Positions 34,101 to 42,500 of a DNA stretch of 42,500 nucleotides are shown here, piece by piece. Made by a program: the position numbers and the translations under genes. The stretch's first letter is position 1. Every line of letters begins with the position of its first letter. This DNA comes from Mesostigma viride. Its lineage: Eukaryota > Streptophyta > Mesostigmatophyceae > Mesostigmatales > Mesostigmataceae. The stretch lies in NCBI GenBank assembly GCA_009746045.1, contig RPFO01000167.1, positions 1,612,659 to 1,655,158 on the forward strand. The letters run 5' to 3'. Below the pieces are notes generated by a model. It had not been told where the DNA came from and ran no database searches. It was given only the letters and a program-made list of their open reading frames with translations.

Positions 34101-35802
34101 CGCCGAGGACCTTTGGTCCCTGGGGGTGATGCTGATGGAGCTGGCAGGGACCCGGCTGTCATGGAACCCGACGACCTCCCACCTGGAGGATGAGCAGGGT
34201 CGCCCCATCAACACGGCCAACTTGCTGGTGGGCACGTCCAGGTGGCATCGCGATTTGATCACCCTGGCTAACTCCCTGCTTCAGGTGGACCCTGACGCCC
34301 GGCCCAGCGCTGACGCGGTCCTTGCAGGAGAGTTTTTCCAGCAAGACCCGTCCGCCAGCCAGGTGCAGCAAAACCGCCACCTGTTGCTGCTGACCAGCCA
34401 CCTGGCCAAGCTGCGTCAGAGCCCTCAGGGTGGCGGGCGGCCCAAGACCCACGTGATGAGGCTAGATGTCCGCGAGGGGCCCGGCATGGTTGCCCCGGTA
34501 CTGGCGCTGTTTGCTCGGGAGGACATCAAGCCTGAGGAGACCGTGGTTGGCGAACATGCGGGCGTGCGCATCCCTCTCTCCGAGGTGCTCCACAACTTCT
34601 TTGAGGCGGTGGTGCTGCCGGCTGCAGGCCTGTTTGAGCAGGGCAAGGGGGATGGGGATGAGGACGTAACCTCCCAGGTGAGGGAAGGGGTGGCATTCCT
34701 TCCCAGGGTTTGCCCGGGGGGTGTCCGGGATGTCAGTACCCACCGGCAGCGCCTGCGCACGGTGGGCAAGATCTTGGCCAAGGCGGTCCTGCAATGCATC
34801 CACGTGCCGGTGCAGTTTTGCAGCGCGCTCTTCTGTGCGCTGGTGGCCAAGGACGACCTCACGCAGTACAGCACGGCCGACTGCCTGGAGATGCTGGCGG
34901 AGTTCGACCCCACCGATGCACGCCGCATGCGCGCCACGCTGGCCATGAAGCACGGGGATGGCGAATCGGGGATCACCCTGGGGGCCCTGATGGGCACGGC
35001 CGGCGCGGACGAAACCCTCATGACGGATGCCAACAAAGACCTGCTCGTGCGCAAGGCGATCCACCACCGCCTGGTCCTGAGCCGGGCGGCCGAGCTCAAA
35101 GAGGTGTGCGCCGGCTTCCTGTGCCTCGACTGGGAGCCCCTGCTGGGCGTGCTGTCGCCCTTTGACCTGATGACCCTCTTTTTCGGGACGGACTACCTGG
35201 ACGTCGGCCGCATCAGCCAGGCGTTCCAGCTGGACACGGCTAGCTGGCAGGGCAGGGAGGCACAGGGGCAGCAGGCGTGGCAGTGGCTGCAGTGCTTCCT
35301 GCACGAGGCCTCGGAGACGTCCCTGCGCCTGTTCAGCATCTGCGCGCTGGGCGGCGCAAGGTCCTGGTGGTCGGGCATGTGTGCCGTGAGGACGCTGGCC
35401 TCTGCCAGCAGTAAGGATGGCCTGCCGGAGTTCTCTCGTGAGTCTGCCTCCCTCCACCTCCCGGATGACTGCCCCTCGTACGAGGCGTTCAGCGCGCGCA
35501 TGTTTGCGGCGCTCAAGGTGCACGGGGAGTACGGCCAGCGTACCGAGGCGCAGCGCGCCCAGAAGATGAGCATGGAGGAGATGCAGGGTGTGGTACGGGC
35601 GATGGCGGGGCAGGTGAGGGCTGGGGGTTGGTACCGCTGCCCCAACGGCCACCTGTACTGCATTACCGAGTGTGGCGGTGCCATGCAGGAGAGCACGTGC
35701 CCCACCTGCGGGAAAGGCATCGGCGGGAGCCAGCATCGGTTGAGGGGCGACAACGCGAATGCCTTGGACGTGGATGGGGCACAGCGACCTGCCTGGAACT
35801 GA
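25199..35802 (+). CDS. Ankyrin / coiled-coil / protein kinase / HECT-like / RZ zinc-finger protein
   Basis: Six exons, all joined in phase 0: 25199-25423, 26517-26615, 28115-28213, 29403-29534, 30594-30734, 32380-35802. Each inner end has GT (GTGAGC, GTCAGT, GTCCGT, GTAAGC, GTGGGT) and each acceptor AG. The model has 1,372 residues. Ankyrin repeats occupy residues about 43-170 (for example T-P-L-H-Y-A-S-Y-A-G-H-L-K-V-V-K-Y-L-V-S, ending N-G-A-N); exons 2 and 3 are exactly 99 nt, one repeat each. A Lys/Gln-rich linker and acidic exon 5 lead into the large last exon. The architecture suggests a signalling protein combining partner recognition, phosphorylation and ubiquitin transfer. The start is uncertain: ATG 25199 has better context (G at -3, +4), ATG 25289 begins nearer the first ankyrin repeat, and 5' exons could be missing. 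Animal HACE1 (ankyrin plus HECT) is the nearest partial analogue I know. Confidence 0.8.
27304..27756 (+). other. Unexplained 150-codon open frame in intron 2
   Basis: Opens with a non-ATG codon and has no recognised motif. It is richer in GC toward 27530-27640, with a mixed-composition stretch P-Q-V-E-V-I-A-P-E-D-S-R-Y-T. It could be a relic of a mobile element or a skipped exon, but nothing supports either. Confidence 0.15.
28875..29150 (+). mobile_element. LINE-like repeat in intron 3, family copy A
   Basis: Bases 28875-29100 match the reverse complement of about 39342-39565, sharing GTTCCAAGC, GGGGCAGCCTTA, CGCTTTTGCTA, GCACCATGATGC and AGGGCGCCCTCCCTCCT. It ends in an ATTAATTAATAAATTA tail. 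The reading frame seen in the other copy is broken here, and the copy is truncated at its 5' end. Confidence 0.65.
31212..31240. repeat. Perfect 13-bp inverted repeat, intron 5
   Basis: GGGGAAGGGGATC, a 3-nt loop, then its exact complement. Lies in the last intron of the ankyrin-kinase gene; significance unknown. Confidence 0.7.
31688..31805 (+). repeat. Two tandem units of about 58 bp in intron 5
   Basis: Both units contain CTTGT-ACCTGCGCCAGC, then GCGTGGCGCAA and AGTCAGTAC. TGCGCCA and TGGCGCA within each unit can pair as a hairpin. Confidence 0.65.
32380..35802 (+). CDS. Last exon: coiled coils, kinase, HECT-like domain, RZ finger
   Basis: Numbering follows the 1,372-residue model. Residues about 285-600 are heptad-rich and charged (coiled coils). 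The kinase spans about 610-860: V-V-K (Lys648), H-R-D-L-K-P-E-N (742-749, Asp744), D-F-G (762-764), A-P-E (791-793), D-L-W-S-L-G, and a late Arg in D-A-R-P-S. The Gly-rich loop is degenerate (R-G-A-W-R-V). Residues about 925-1285 follow a HECT domain: V-G-K-I-L-A-K-A-V-L, V-P-V-Q-F, N-K-D-L-L-V, F-L-C-L-D-W-E-P-L-L-G, L-H-L-P then Y-E-A-F. The position of the catalytic cysteine, counted from L-P (1247-1248) and L-H-L-P (1257-1260), is Glu1253. The C-terminus is an RZ finger with Cys1319, His1323, Cys1339, Cys1342 and the hallmark E-C-G-G-A-M-Q-E-S. The exon begins AAG after CACAG; an acceptor at 32447 would break the frame. Confidence 0.85.
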   Translation, partial: KDRFAEIAWPAGPLDPQPGVLASLEGLVPGIKETWMLAQAAYKMGLMVMDDALDVASLGEELKQEDQRSREQLTQVQAQEEVVHRKLAHVRRNTKDLAATKERDKAVQEYASSLHALSDALKKKASLSMQRQLQRLNLSADVGLPSSGQQKMPARDVGGGSALDMEAAGKLALERLIKVVKTCSERLVPAAEATQKVLEQLQASLQQEHSIAMELKDELGVAVLSGHRFVDLAISRLKDETPEEDGRNARKLSEIMSLQEAEVRKMMALRESIPGSLSRLAAAQQEGKLIQRQLRYTRLEIQDAEDDGHQRQLQQLREKERTLLEQASKVAAEQNVLSEALADVKLQQWYPDLLAQEDSIRELHKFLPAGTFRDLMDNDWNLAKFRDSPGVPLVSARGAWRVRLVEDWNGKKWVVKEMGPGPELRREVNRLKALQHPLVIPLERVFIDNNVAHLQMPYYKNGNLRGWVERIRGPQKEIVSLTTQEGAEIWATMKQVFQAVAFLHRKGIVHRDLKPENVLLQDDGQIALCDFGVSHDVLAHLQTTKAPLTVGGYTACYAAPEVLAGKGVSTSNPYAEDLWSLGVMLMELAGTRLSWNPTTSHLEDEQGRPINTANLLVGTSRWHRDLITLANSLLQVDPDARPSADAVLAGEFFQQDPSASQVQQNRHLLLLTSHLAKLRQSPQGGGRPKTHVMRLDVREGPGMVAPVLALFAREDIKPEETVVGEHAGVRIPLSEVLHNFFEAVVLPAAGLFEQGKGDGDEDVTSQVREGVAFLPRVCPGGVRDVSTHRQRLRTVGKILAKAVLQCIHVPVQFCSALFCALVAKDDLTQYSTADCLEMLAEFDPTDARRMRATLAMKHGDGESGITLGALMGTAGADETLMTDANKDLLVRKAIHHRLVLSRAAELKEVCAGFLCLDWEPLLGVLSPFDLMTLFFGTDYLDVGRISQAFQLDTASWQGREAQGQQAWQWLQCFLHEASETSLRLFSICALGGARSWWSGMCAVRTLASASSKDGLPEFSRESASLHLPDDCPSYEAFSARMFAALKVHGEYGQRTEAQRAQKMSMEEMQGVVRAMAGQVRAGGWYRCPNGHLYCITECGGAMQESTCPTCGKGIGGSQHRLRGDNANALDVDGAQRPAWN

Positions 35803-36240
35803 GCGGCCAGGTTCACCCCAGAAACCATGCAATTTACTCGGCTGTGTCTGTGTCATCTTGCTGATTTTCTCATGGGACATTTATGTCGGCAGTTTGAGCG
35901 TACATAACATGCATACGATTGCGCATGGACAACAAGACCTATGGATCCAAAGCTAGGAGGTTGACGCAGCTTGTGCTACAAGGACTTGAGATAATGACTC
36001 AATCTGTTGTCTGAGCAAATGGGAATATTCTTCTTGTGACCATGCTTAGCTGGACGTGGGCGCTATAGACTAACTCCTCTGCTGGCTGAAAGAGGGAAAA
36101 CGGCAGCGGAGGTATGCCAGGACACCTAGCTAACTCCACTCCCGAGAGTTCATGTAATGTGAGCATAAGAGCTCGCGGTGCCCCCACGAACCATTTGGGC
36201 TGAGGCCATGTGCAAGAGTTATCTGCTGCCAGTCGCGGCT
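35803..36240. other. 3' flank of the ankyrin-kinase gene
   Basis: No gene seen. TGTAA, the polyadenylation signal of many chlorophyte genes, occurs at about 36153, but no AATAAA or nearer TGTAA follows the stop, so the transcript end is unclear. Confidence 0.35.
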
Positions 36241-36990
36241 TAATTAATTAGCTTACACGTAGTCTGCGTCACGTGAGCATAAGTCCTCAGTGGGATCAAA
36301 ATAGAATGGAATGGGTGTATTGAGCTGTCTAGCTTCTATTTGCAGGTTGCGCCGCAGACGGCCTGAATCGATATTTTTACCCGATATATTTGTCATGCCC
36401 ATTAGCCCCACTGACTAGCTTGGGTTTGGTATCATATATCTTTCTAAACCAACGTACTATCATGTATCGATCTTCGCTCTAGTCTTGCATCTGCCCCCAG
36501 ATCACAGATAAGCCGAGAGGCTGCTTAATTTCCGTGAGCCCATTCTTTCCAGGGTAGAACATGTTCATGCGTAAGTCCAGGGATGGCCACCTTCGGCACC
36601 CACGGCCAGGGCTCGCCATGTGAGGACAAAGGGCCCCGGGCTGCTCGGGCTTGGTGCCAGCTAGTCTATAGATCTCAATGTGTCTACGTGATCTGTGCGG
36701 TTAAGGTGCCCAGCTGGGCCTAGACGCCTGTGCCTAACAATATGTGGGAATCAAAAGGTGCGTACAAATCCTCATTGATAAGAAGTACTTGCGTGTCATG
36801 CGCTTAGGCATGCACGCCATGGAGTACTATATATGCTAATCTCATTTGAAAAATCATTGAGAATATTATGCAACTAATTGTACGGAATGTATGTTGAGCG
36901 CCCTGCGTAGCATCTTGGTGATGGATCCGTTGAGCCGACCCTCCATCTGCTGCATCAGCGTCCACGCCTCCGCCCCATATATTGGTCACG
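36241..36990 (-). mobile_element. 5'-truncated LINE, minus strand, with RT-tail fragment
   Basis: On the minus strand 36983-36885 reads P-I-Y-G-A-E-A-W-T-L-M then L-N-G-S-I-T-K-M-L-R-R-A-L-N, the same region as the LINE at 7364. The 3' end has GACTTATGCTCACGTGACGC, a hairpin-forming block and a TTAATTAATTA tail at 36241-36250. Flanks GTCGCGGC (36232-36239) and GTCACGGC (36985-36992) may be a mutated target duplication. The ORF decays after about 30 codons. Confidence 0.65.
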
Positions 36991-38222
36991 GCCGTGAAAA
37001 AAAATCCCTGAAAATTGTTCCACATGAGCGATAGCTTCCCTGCACAAATATTCAGCTGAATTCATTTCAAATGGGAGGCAACCTGTTCCTCATTTGTTTA
37101 TCTCACTCGCGTTGTGTGTTGGCGCGCGATCCGTACATTGTCGCCTTCAGCACACGAATACTTGCACTAGCTCAATGAATGTATATAATTGCAACCCACG
37201 AAATAGTCCAAACAGGGAAAGCAGCTCTACTACGTACCGCAATAAAACTGACCCTGTTAAGACGCATACTCCATGGGCGATACACAATGTGATCAATAAT
37301 TGTATACAGCGGGTGTTCAAGACTGCAAACTAGCAGCACACTGCTGTGGAAACTTCCACCTATGAAACACACCCAAGGCCCAAGTTTCTGGCTGGGATGC
37401 TAGCTGGGAGCAGGGCTGAGGGCCGGCATATTGGCAACATCTGACAGATGTGACAGCTATCCTGTCCTGCAATTTTGATTGTATGCACCAGCCAGGTCAG
37501 TTGCCACAACAACAGGCCGACACTTGTAACATCTGCATCTTTCCTGCGCGGAAGTCCCGGCCTGCGCCGCATAGCCATGAACAAGCACACAAGCAATAGA
37601 TAGCACGAGTGACCACATGTCAAGGCGATACTATTTTCACAGCGTAGGTAGCATAACATACTTGTAGCTAAACAATGAACTCATAAAAGTGCCTTGGAGC
37701 ATAGCGAATCAAGTGAGTAATAGGTGTTATTCACAACGCAGAAAAGTACATGATGTCCAGTCATATAATATGCAGATCAGTGGTAAAATAATTATTATCA
37801 ATAATATTATTTCTGGATGCTCGCTGCACCCATACCGGGCAGTTCAGCATCCTGGCACACACACATTGACCGAGCATTGTCCAAAGCGTAAGCAGCTAGC
37901 ATTAACTTGCATGTGCTGCAAGGTACATGGAGCTGGTAATTAATCAAATAATTAGTTTACATGTAGACTGCGTGTACGTTCACTTAGCTGTTGGCATGGC
38001 TACAAATACACAGCCCGATTAAAAGGTGTTCAACCATCAGCCAACTGCTTTACCAGGGCCGTCAGCAGCCTCATCCAGCATCGCCATCTCGATTCCTCTG
38101 CGCTTGAAGAAATTCCGTCCCCCAGTTCCCTACCCCAGTCCAGTGACCCAAGCTCCTCTTCCTATCAGTATCTCAATCTCACCTGGACAGCCGCCGACGA
38201 TCATTAGCATCCCGCCGTGAGC
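36991..38222. other. Intergenic, nothing recognised except a LINE-tail relic
   Basis: The piece at 37936-37978 (TAATTAATCAAATAATTAG plus ACATGTAGACTGCG) matches the minus-strand LINE 3' end. No protein similarity was seen in the rest. Confidence 0.4.
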
Positions 38223-41200
38223 TCATCCCCGCATGAAGAACTGCCTGGCCGATTGAAAGGTGGAGCTGGTGGCACCCACCACGTAGCGCGGCAGCATGTA
38301 GCTCAGCCCCTCGCCGAATGCCCAGAACATGACCCCACGGTGGGGGCCTCCGCTGGTCTCCGACGCGCGGCCAACGTCATACGCGGTGGAGAAGAACCTG
38401 CATACCAGGAATAAATGTAGATTGGAGAAAAAGAGACAGAATTTAGCGTCGTTTTCATGTATCCAGCAAAATCAAATTTATAGTCACCGTCCATTCACAC
38501 ACCACCTTATTGTATACTGCCCTCAATTTCTCTGACTTTTGCCGCAATCCAGGCCCCCACTGCACCAATATTTTAATTGAAGATCGTTTGTAAGAAGTTG
38601 TCGAATAGTCAACAGGCATGTGGGGTGGCACGAGTCAGGTCCCATACCTGCATGCGGCACTGGGCCAATTAAAATAAGCCTGGAAATACGCCGTTCATGC
38701 GGCGTGTCAACCACTTCAATTTTTCCATTTCAAACATCTACAGCACTAGTGCAAACTTCGATCGATCGTCCGGAACGGTGTCTCTTGCTAGAGGCCAATT
38801 AAGTTTGCCCGGGCTCGATCAAGGACTGCGAGCATTGTCAACTGTAAACAAGGTCCATTGCACACTGTGCACGAGACGAAAGCACGTATGATCAATGCGA
38901 TTCAAGCATGGAGCACAGATACAGGACTTGACACGGGTGTGTCTGTGTGAATGACGAAGCGGAAGAACAAGGATACAGGACTTACCGATTCCGCCCCAAG
39001 ATGCCGCCTGGACCCGCGCAGAAGAAAAGGGTGGACAGGTCATTGCAACAGGAGATTGCATCAGCCACCCGATGGATGACCACAGCAACCACGCACCATT
39101 CCAGACGTCACAAAATGATTCAGATGTCAGAGAAGAACGCGATGAGGAAGTGGGCAGTCCTGTTGCAGCGCACATGCCAGTGTGCATGCAAGAGTACATG
39201 CCGATGGGTGGGCATGCTGATGTACAATAAGCCACAGAGTGTAGATATACTAGTGTACAATATCTAGCATCTACGCTGGTGCCAGTATAACAGCTGGTGG
39301 ACTAATCAATTATCACGTAGACTGCGTCACGTGGGTACCAATAACTGAACCTTTGAAACCCCTATACACAATGAGGAGGAGGGAGGGCGCCCTACCTTCG
39401 CTCACTGCCCTACTAAGCGGGCAGGCCTGCACAGAGCGCTCTCTCCGCATCATGGTGCGGGCGCAACTGTGGGTGCAATAAAGCTTCGGCATAGCAAAAG
39501 CGTGCCGGATTCAATAAGGCTGCCCCATGGTCCAGAGCCCACAGATACGCTTGGAACGCATTCAGAGGCACCGGTTTGGATGCTGGGCTATGCCGGCGAC
39601 CACAGGCAGCCACACAGAAACCATGGGTGCAGGGTGCCGTAACGCCTACCTTGCCCTGACACCTCATGCAATGACACCACTGAGGCCCGACCCCTTCTCT
39701 CGTTGGTCCCAAACAGGTGTGCGGTCCCGTTTGGGAGAGCACAGTGTGGCTTGCATTAAAAAAAAAATCAGCCAGCCTTGTTGGAGTTTTCATTTTGCTT
39801 ACAGTCTACCAATGCTGGTGGCGCAACAAAATTTCACTACTAGAGCAGCAACAGAAAATCCGATCAACCTTTGTTTTAGTAATGTGTTTAAAAAACCTAA
39901 AAGACGGGGAAGGCTAATGTGCAATGCCAGCAGGTCATCCACGGGTGCACAAAGCCTTTTGTGTTTCTTGGACTCCTGGTCCTGTACCTTGGTCCAGCTC
40001 CTTGCCAAACTCCTCCAGCACCAGCGGCTTGCCCAGCGCCTGCGTGTGGGGCAGAGGGCAGCGGCAATATTGATGACATGTCAGCAAGTCTAGGTGGTTA
40101 AGAGCTTTCCAGAAGGCTAGTCACTTGGAACGAGCACGGTTGGAGTCTGGCTCCGAGCTAGTAATTAATAACATACACTAGATAAACACATTATTTACGT
40201 AGAAGAATTTTGTTTATAACTACATAGCCTAGTGACATAGGGGAGATCATACTCTTGTCGTCAGAAAGCAACAAACGTGAAAACGCTAGCTGCCCAAAGC
40301 TGAGATTCCGCGGAACACAGAAAGTAAGAAAGCCTAGAAGCTACCAGCAAGGAATGGAACATAGGACCTTTGGCATGATTTCGCGGCTGTGCGAGTCTCC
40401 TGATCCGAAGGCATCTCACTTAACGTTTCGAAACAGCCCAACTGCGAAAAACCTCATTACCGGAGAGGGTAAACCATACTAGTTAATGTAAGGATTGTAA
40501 TGGAGGTGTACATGATCCCTTCCTGGGCATATCCTTGAATCCCTGAATCTGCACATCGACTTTCTGCCGGCAGGCTCACCAGAGCGAAGAGACGCGCTGC
40601 ATCCGCTGTATAATACATTTCCGCTGTATAATACTTTTGTACAGGGACATGTGTACATCTACACAATCACACTTACCTCAATGGATACACAACCAATGTA
40701 CATGCTCATGATTAGCTGATATGATGCCGTCACTTTGATGCCAGCCACTCTGTCAAATGCCAGCTCTTACTTCTTCGTCACCGTCTTTTATAACCACAAG
40801 GTAAAATCCTTTTGGCGATAACTCCTACTAGCACGGCCCGTGCTGCAGTGCTACTAGTTATGGTTTGGCCACGAAAGCGCTATCTAATAAGGCACTAGTA
40901 GTTATGGTTTGGCCACCAAAGCGCTATCTAGAGAAAACTAGCTATCTAATAGGGCACTCACGCGGGCGGTATCCATGTGCGCGTCCATCCACATGCGCAT
41001 CAGCTTCAGCTTGCGCTCGATGTCCGCTATGGGGAACCAGTTGTCCGGCCTGCAGGCGCACCATTACGCAATGCCTTTGTAAGAAAGGTGATCAAACAAA
41101 TGCTCGAGTGATAGTGGACCAGTCTTCGGGCCTGTAGACGCCGGTGTTCACAGAGTATCAAGCAATAATAAGAAATGTCAACAAACAAACGCACACGCCA

Positions 41201-42054
41201 TTTGACGGGGGGAACATGTTATCAGGCCTGCACATCGTTGATAAATGAGCATGTGGGAGAAGGAGAGCTGCTGGAAAGCACACACACGTGCGATTGGATG
41301 GGGAACTCGTGTTGGGCGTGCAAGGCAGCAGCAGCCATGAATAAACCGGCAAGGAAAATAATGAAGAGATCTAGAGTAGTCGTCGTTCGCACGCAACAGG
41401 ATTGATTAAGAGCCTGCACCAACTATTAAGTTACAAAGCGTGATTAATGAATTAATTAAACAATGCGGGATGCGCAGACACATGTCAAGCAGTAGAATAG
41501 ATTAAAATCATGATTCAAATCATGATGCGAGAGAGGACACGTATATTGAAAGAAAGTGCACCCAAAACACAATGGATGGCCCATGCCATGGGTTAGGCTG
41601 CCTATTCCTAATAACAGGCTGTCATTTCCTACCACTATTCTCTTATTAAGTCTTAGAAGACTGCCATCGCCCCAGGTAGCACTTCTACTGCTATCAGACG
41701 CTCGCTCTCAACACACTCGAATGCTACATCTCCGAAGCTCTTTATGTCACAAACACTACCCCTCACAACTCGTTATGTTCCATCACACATCATCATACAT
41801 CATACATCATACACCATACATACATTAAGGCCCAGAAGTGGACTAGGCTCCGCGCAGGCGACCCCCCGCCCCCCTCGCCCGTTCGTGGATACCACAGTAT
41901 CAAGGACCCCAGTATGCCTGGACAACCTACCAGAAGTGGTACACCGCAAAGTCGATGTTCGGGTGCGCGTGGTTCATCGGAAAGTGCTGCCCCATGTAGC
42001 CGTCCCAGTCGGTCGGGTTGAGGCCACCGCCCTGGCGGAAGAATCCCTCCACGC
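38223..42054 (-). CDS. Endo-beta-1,4-mannanase, GH5 family, 3' five exons (partial)
   Basis: Secreted GH5 mannanases cut beta-1,4-mannan backbones. Exons on the minus strand: 41931-42054, 40962-41049, 39988-40039, 38986-39007 and 38223-38397, all with GT-AG ends and matching phases. About 150 C-terminal residues result. Family signs in order: V-E-G-F-F and N-P-T-D-W; I-D-F-A-V-Y-H-F-W-P-D-N-W spanning the first junction; A-L-G-K-P-L-V-L-E-E-F-G, where the Glu before F-G (codon 40010-40012) is the expected nucleophile; R-F-F-S-T-A; and G-V-M-F-W-A-F-G-E-G, holding the strand-8 Trp. The 22-nt fourth exon adds G-I-L-G-R-N-R. The stop is TGA at 38223-38225. The acid/base Glu and signal peptide must lie beyond the right edge. 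An LINE-like repeat sits in the third of the introns. Confidence 0.85.
39302..39793 (-). mobile_element. LINE-like repeat in a mannanase intron, family copy B, with Cys-rich ORF
   Basis: On the minus strand a 126-codon frame from ATG 39793 contains W-C-H-C-M-R-C, C-T-H-G-F-C-V-A-A-C-G-R-R-H, then A-F-Q-A-Y-L-W-A-L-D-H-G and a stop at 39413. The 3' end reads CACGTGACGCAGTCTACGTG with an AT-rich tail, the 3' signature of the LINE family. The Cys/His spacing hints at a zinc-binding segment, but the protein is not recognised. Confidence 0.5.
40856..40930 (+). repeat. Tandem 31-bp duplication beside an exon
   Basis: AGTTATGGTTTGGCCAC-AAAGCGCTATCTA at 40856-40886 is repeated at 40900-40930 with one difference. 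It ends about 30 bp from the splice donor of the 40962-41049 exon. Confidence 0.8.
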
Positions 42055-42500
42055 CTGCCGGGGGGCCATGATGAAGGGTCACCGGCAACGTGTACCGAGA
42101 TGCAGCAAGATGGGAATTTACAGTACTCATTAGATGTGTATATTCTGAGAGAGTATGTAGTTAGTATTACATACTCCTACTTCCATAGAATAGAGCCACT
42201 CCTTTGCCTACTAGGAGCATGAAGTGCAAGGAGCATGTGTACGAAGGCAACAATGGACGCAAGTAAGGCAACGGACATGACAGGGATTCACCAGACAAGC
42301 ACTCCTAGTGATCTTAGGCTCCGACGAGCCATGCTGCTTTTAGCGCTTTGGTACGGCTTTTGAAATGCTTTTCTGACTCCAAACTGTGAGCTGTCTAGAC
42401 CCTGTAGCGGCTCATCCGACTCTTGAAACTCCCATTTGCACATAGTCGGGAAACCACCATTTTGATGCCCATATTGTCATGTGAGCGCAGACGACTTTGC
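42055..42500. other. Intron of the mannanase gene up to the window edge
   Basis: No further exon recognised. The acceptor of the 42054 exon lies in CCCCCCGGCAG on the minus strand. Confidence 0.5.

Noticed and set aside
34462-35880. 472-codon open frame on the minus strand opposite the last exon of the kinase gene
   Set aside because: Its composition mirrors the GC-rich sense codons and it shows no domain, while the sense strand carries HECT and RZ motifs.
38217-38414. Plus-strand ORF over the last mannanase exon
   Set aside because: The minus strand of the same bases encodes the conserved F-W-A-F-G-E-G end of the enzyme.
1-42500. CRISPR array, bacterial operon or prophage
   Set aside because: Introns, retroelements and exon structure show a eukaryotic nuclear region. 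The repeats are tandem or dispersed, not spacer-separated.

Overview
This is a piece of eukaryotic nuclear DNA. GC-rich coding blocks sit in AT-richer, repeat-laden DNA, and genes are split by GT-AG introns of about 0.6-1.7 kb. The mobile elements fit a green alga (Chlorophyta) best: a Penelope-like element with its GIY-YIG endonuclease ahead of the reverse transcriptase, and an LTR element with a plant-type initiator-tRNA-Met primer site. The lineage is inferred; no rRNA or organelle marker is present.

Layout. (1) 761-6345 (+): an intronless gene for a very large Gly/Ser/His-rich protein with an N-terminal membrane anchor and seven copies of a P-x-G-T-N-L-K-L-T-S-D-G-K-L-P motif. The frame breaks at a 12-G run near the 3' end. 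(2) 6856-16943: a nested transposon cluster. A Penelope-like element (-) is split by a 5.8-kb LTR retrotransposon with a CGTGC target duplication, by a foldback element and by a LINE-tail relic. The LTR element is itself split by a LINE. A related LTR with a polypurine tract lies to the left and carries another LINE. (3) 17572-19556: a TTAA-flanked piggyBac-like element inserted in an (AAGAAC)n array. (4) 19556-25198: gene-poor DNA with dispersed short repeats and a short LINE 3' end. (5) 25199-35802 (+): a six-exon gene whose model encodes ankyrin repeats, coiled coils, a protein kinase, a HECT-like domain and an RZ-type zinc finger. (6) 36241-36990 (-): a LINE fragment. (7) 38223-42054 (-): the 3' five exons of a GH5-type endo-beta-mannanase, including a 22-nt microexon; the 5' part lies outside the window.

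The main result is the ankyrin-kinase-HECT-RZ gene. The kinase keeps its catalytic residues, but the HECT position that should hold the ubiquitin-accepting cysteine reads as glutamate, so any ligase activity would have to come from the RZ finger. A second result is a LINE family whose 3' ends carry a stem-loop and a TTAA/ATTA tail. It leaves clean 11-bp target duplications, including insertions of only about 28-35 nt. The genes do not form an obvious pathway; they are independent neighbours separated by transposons.
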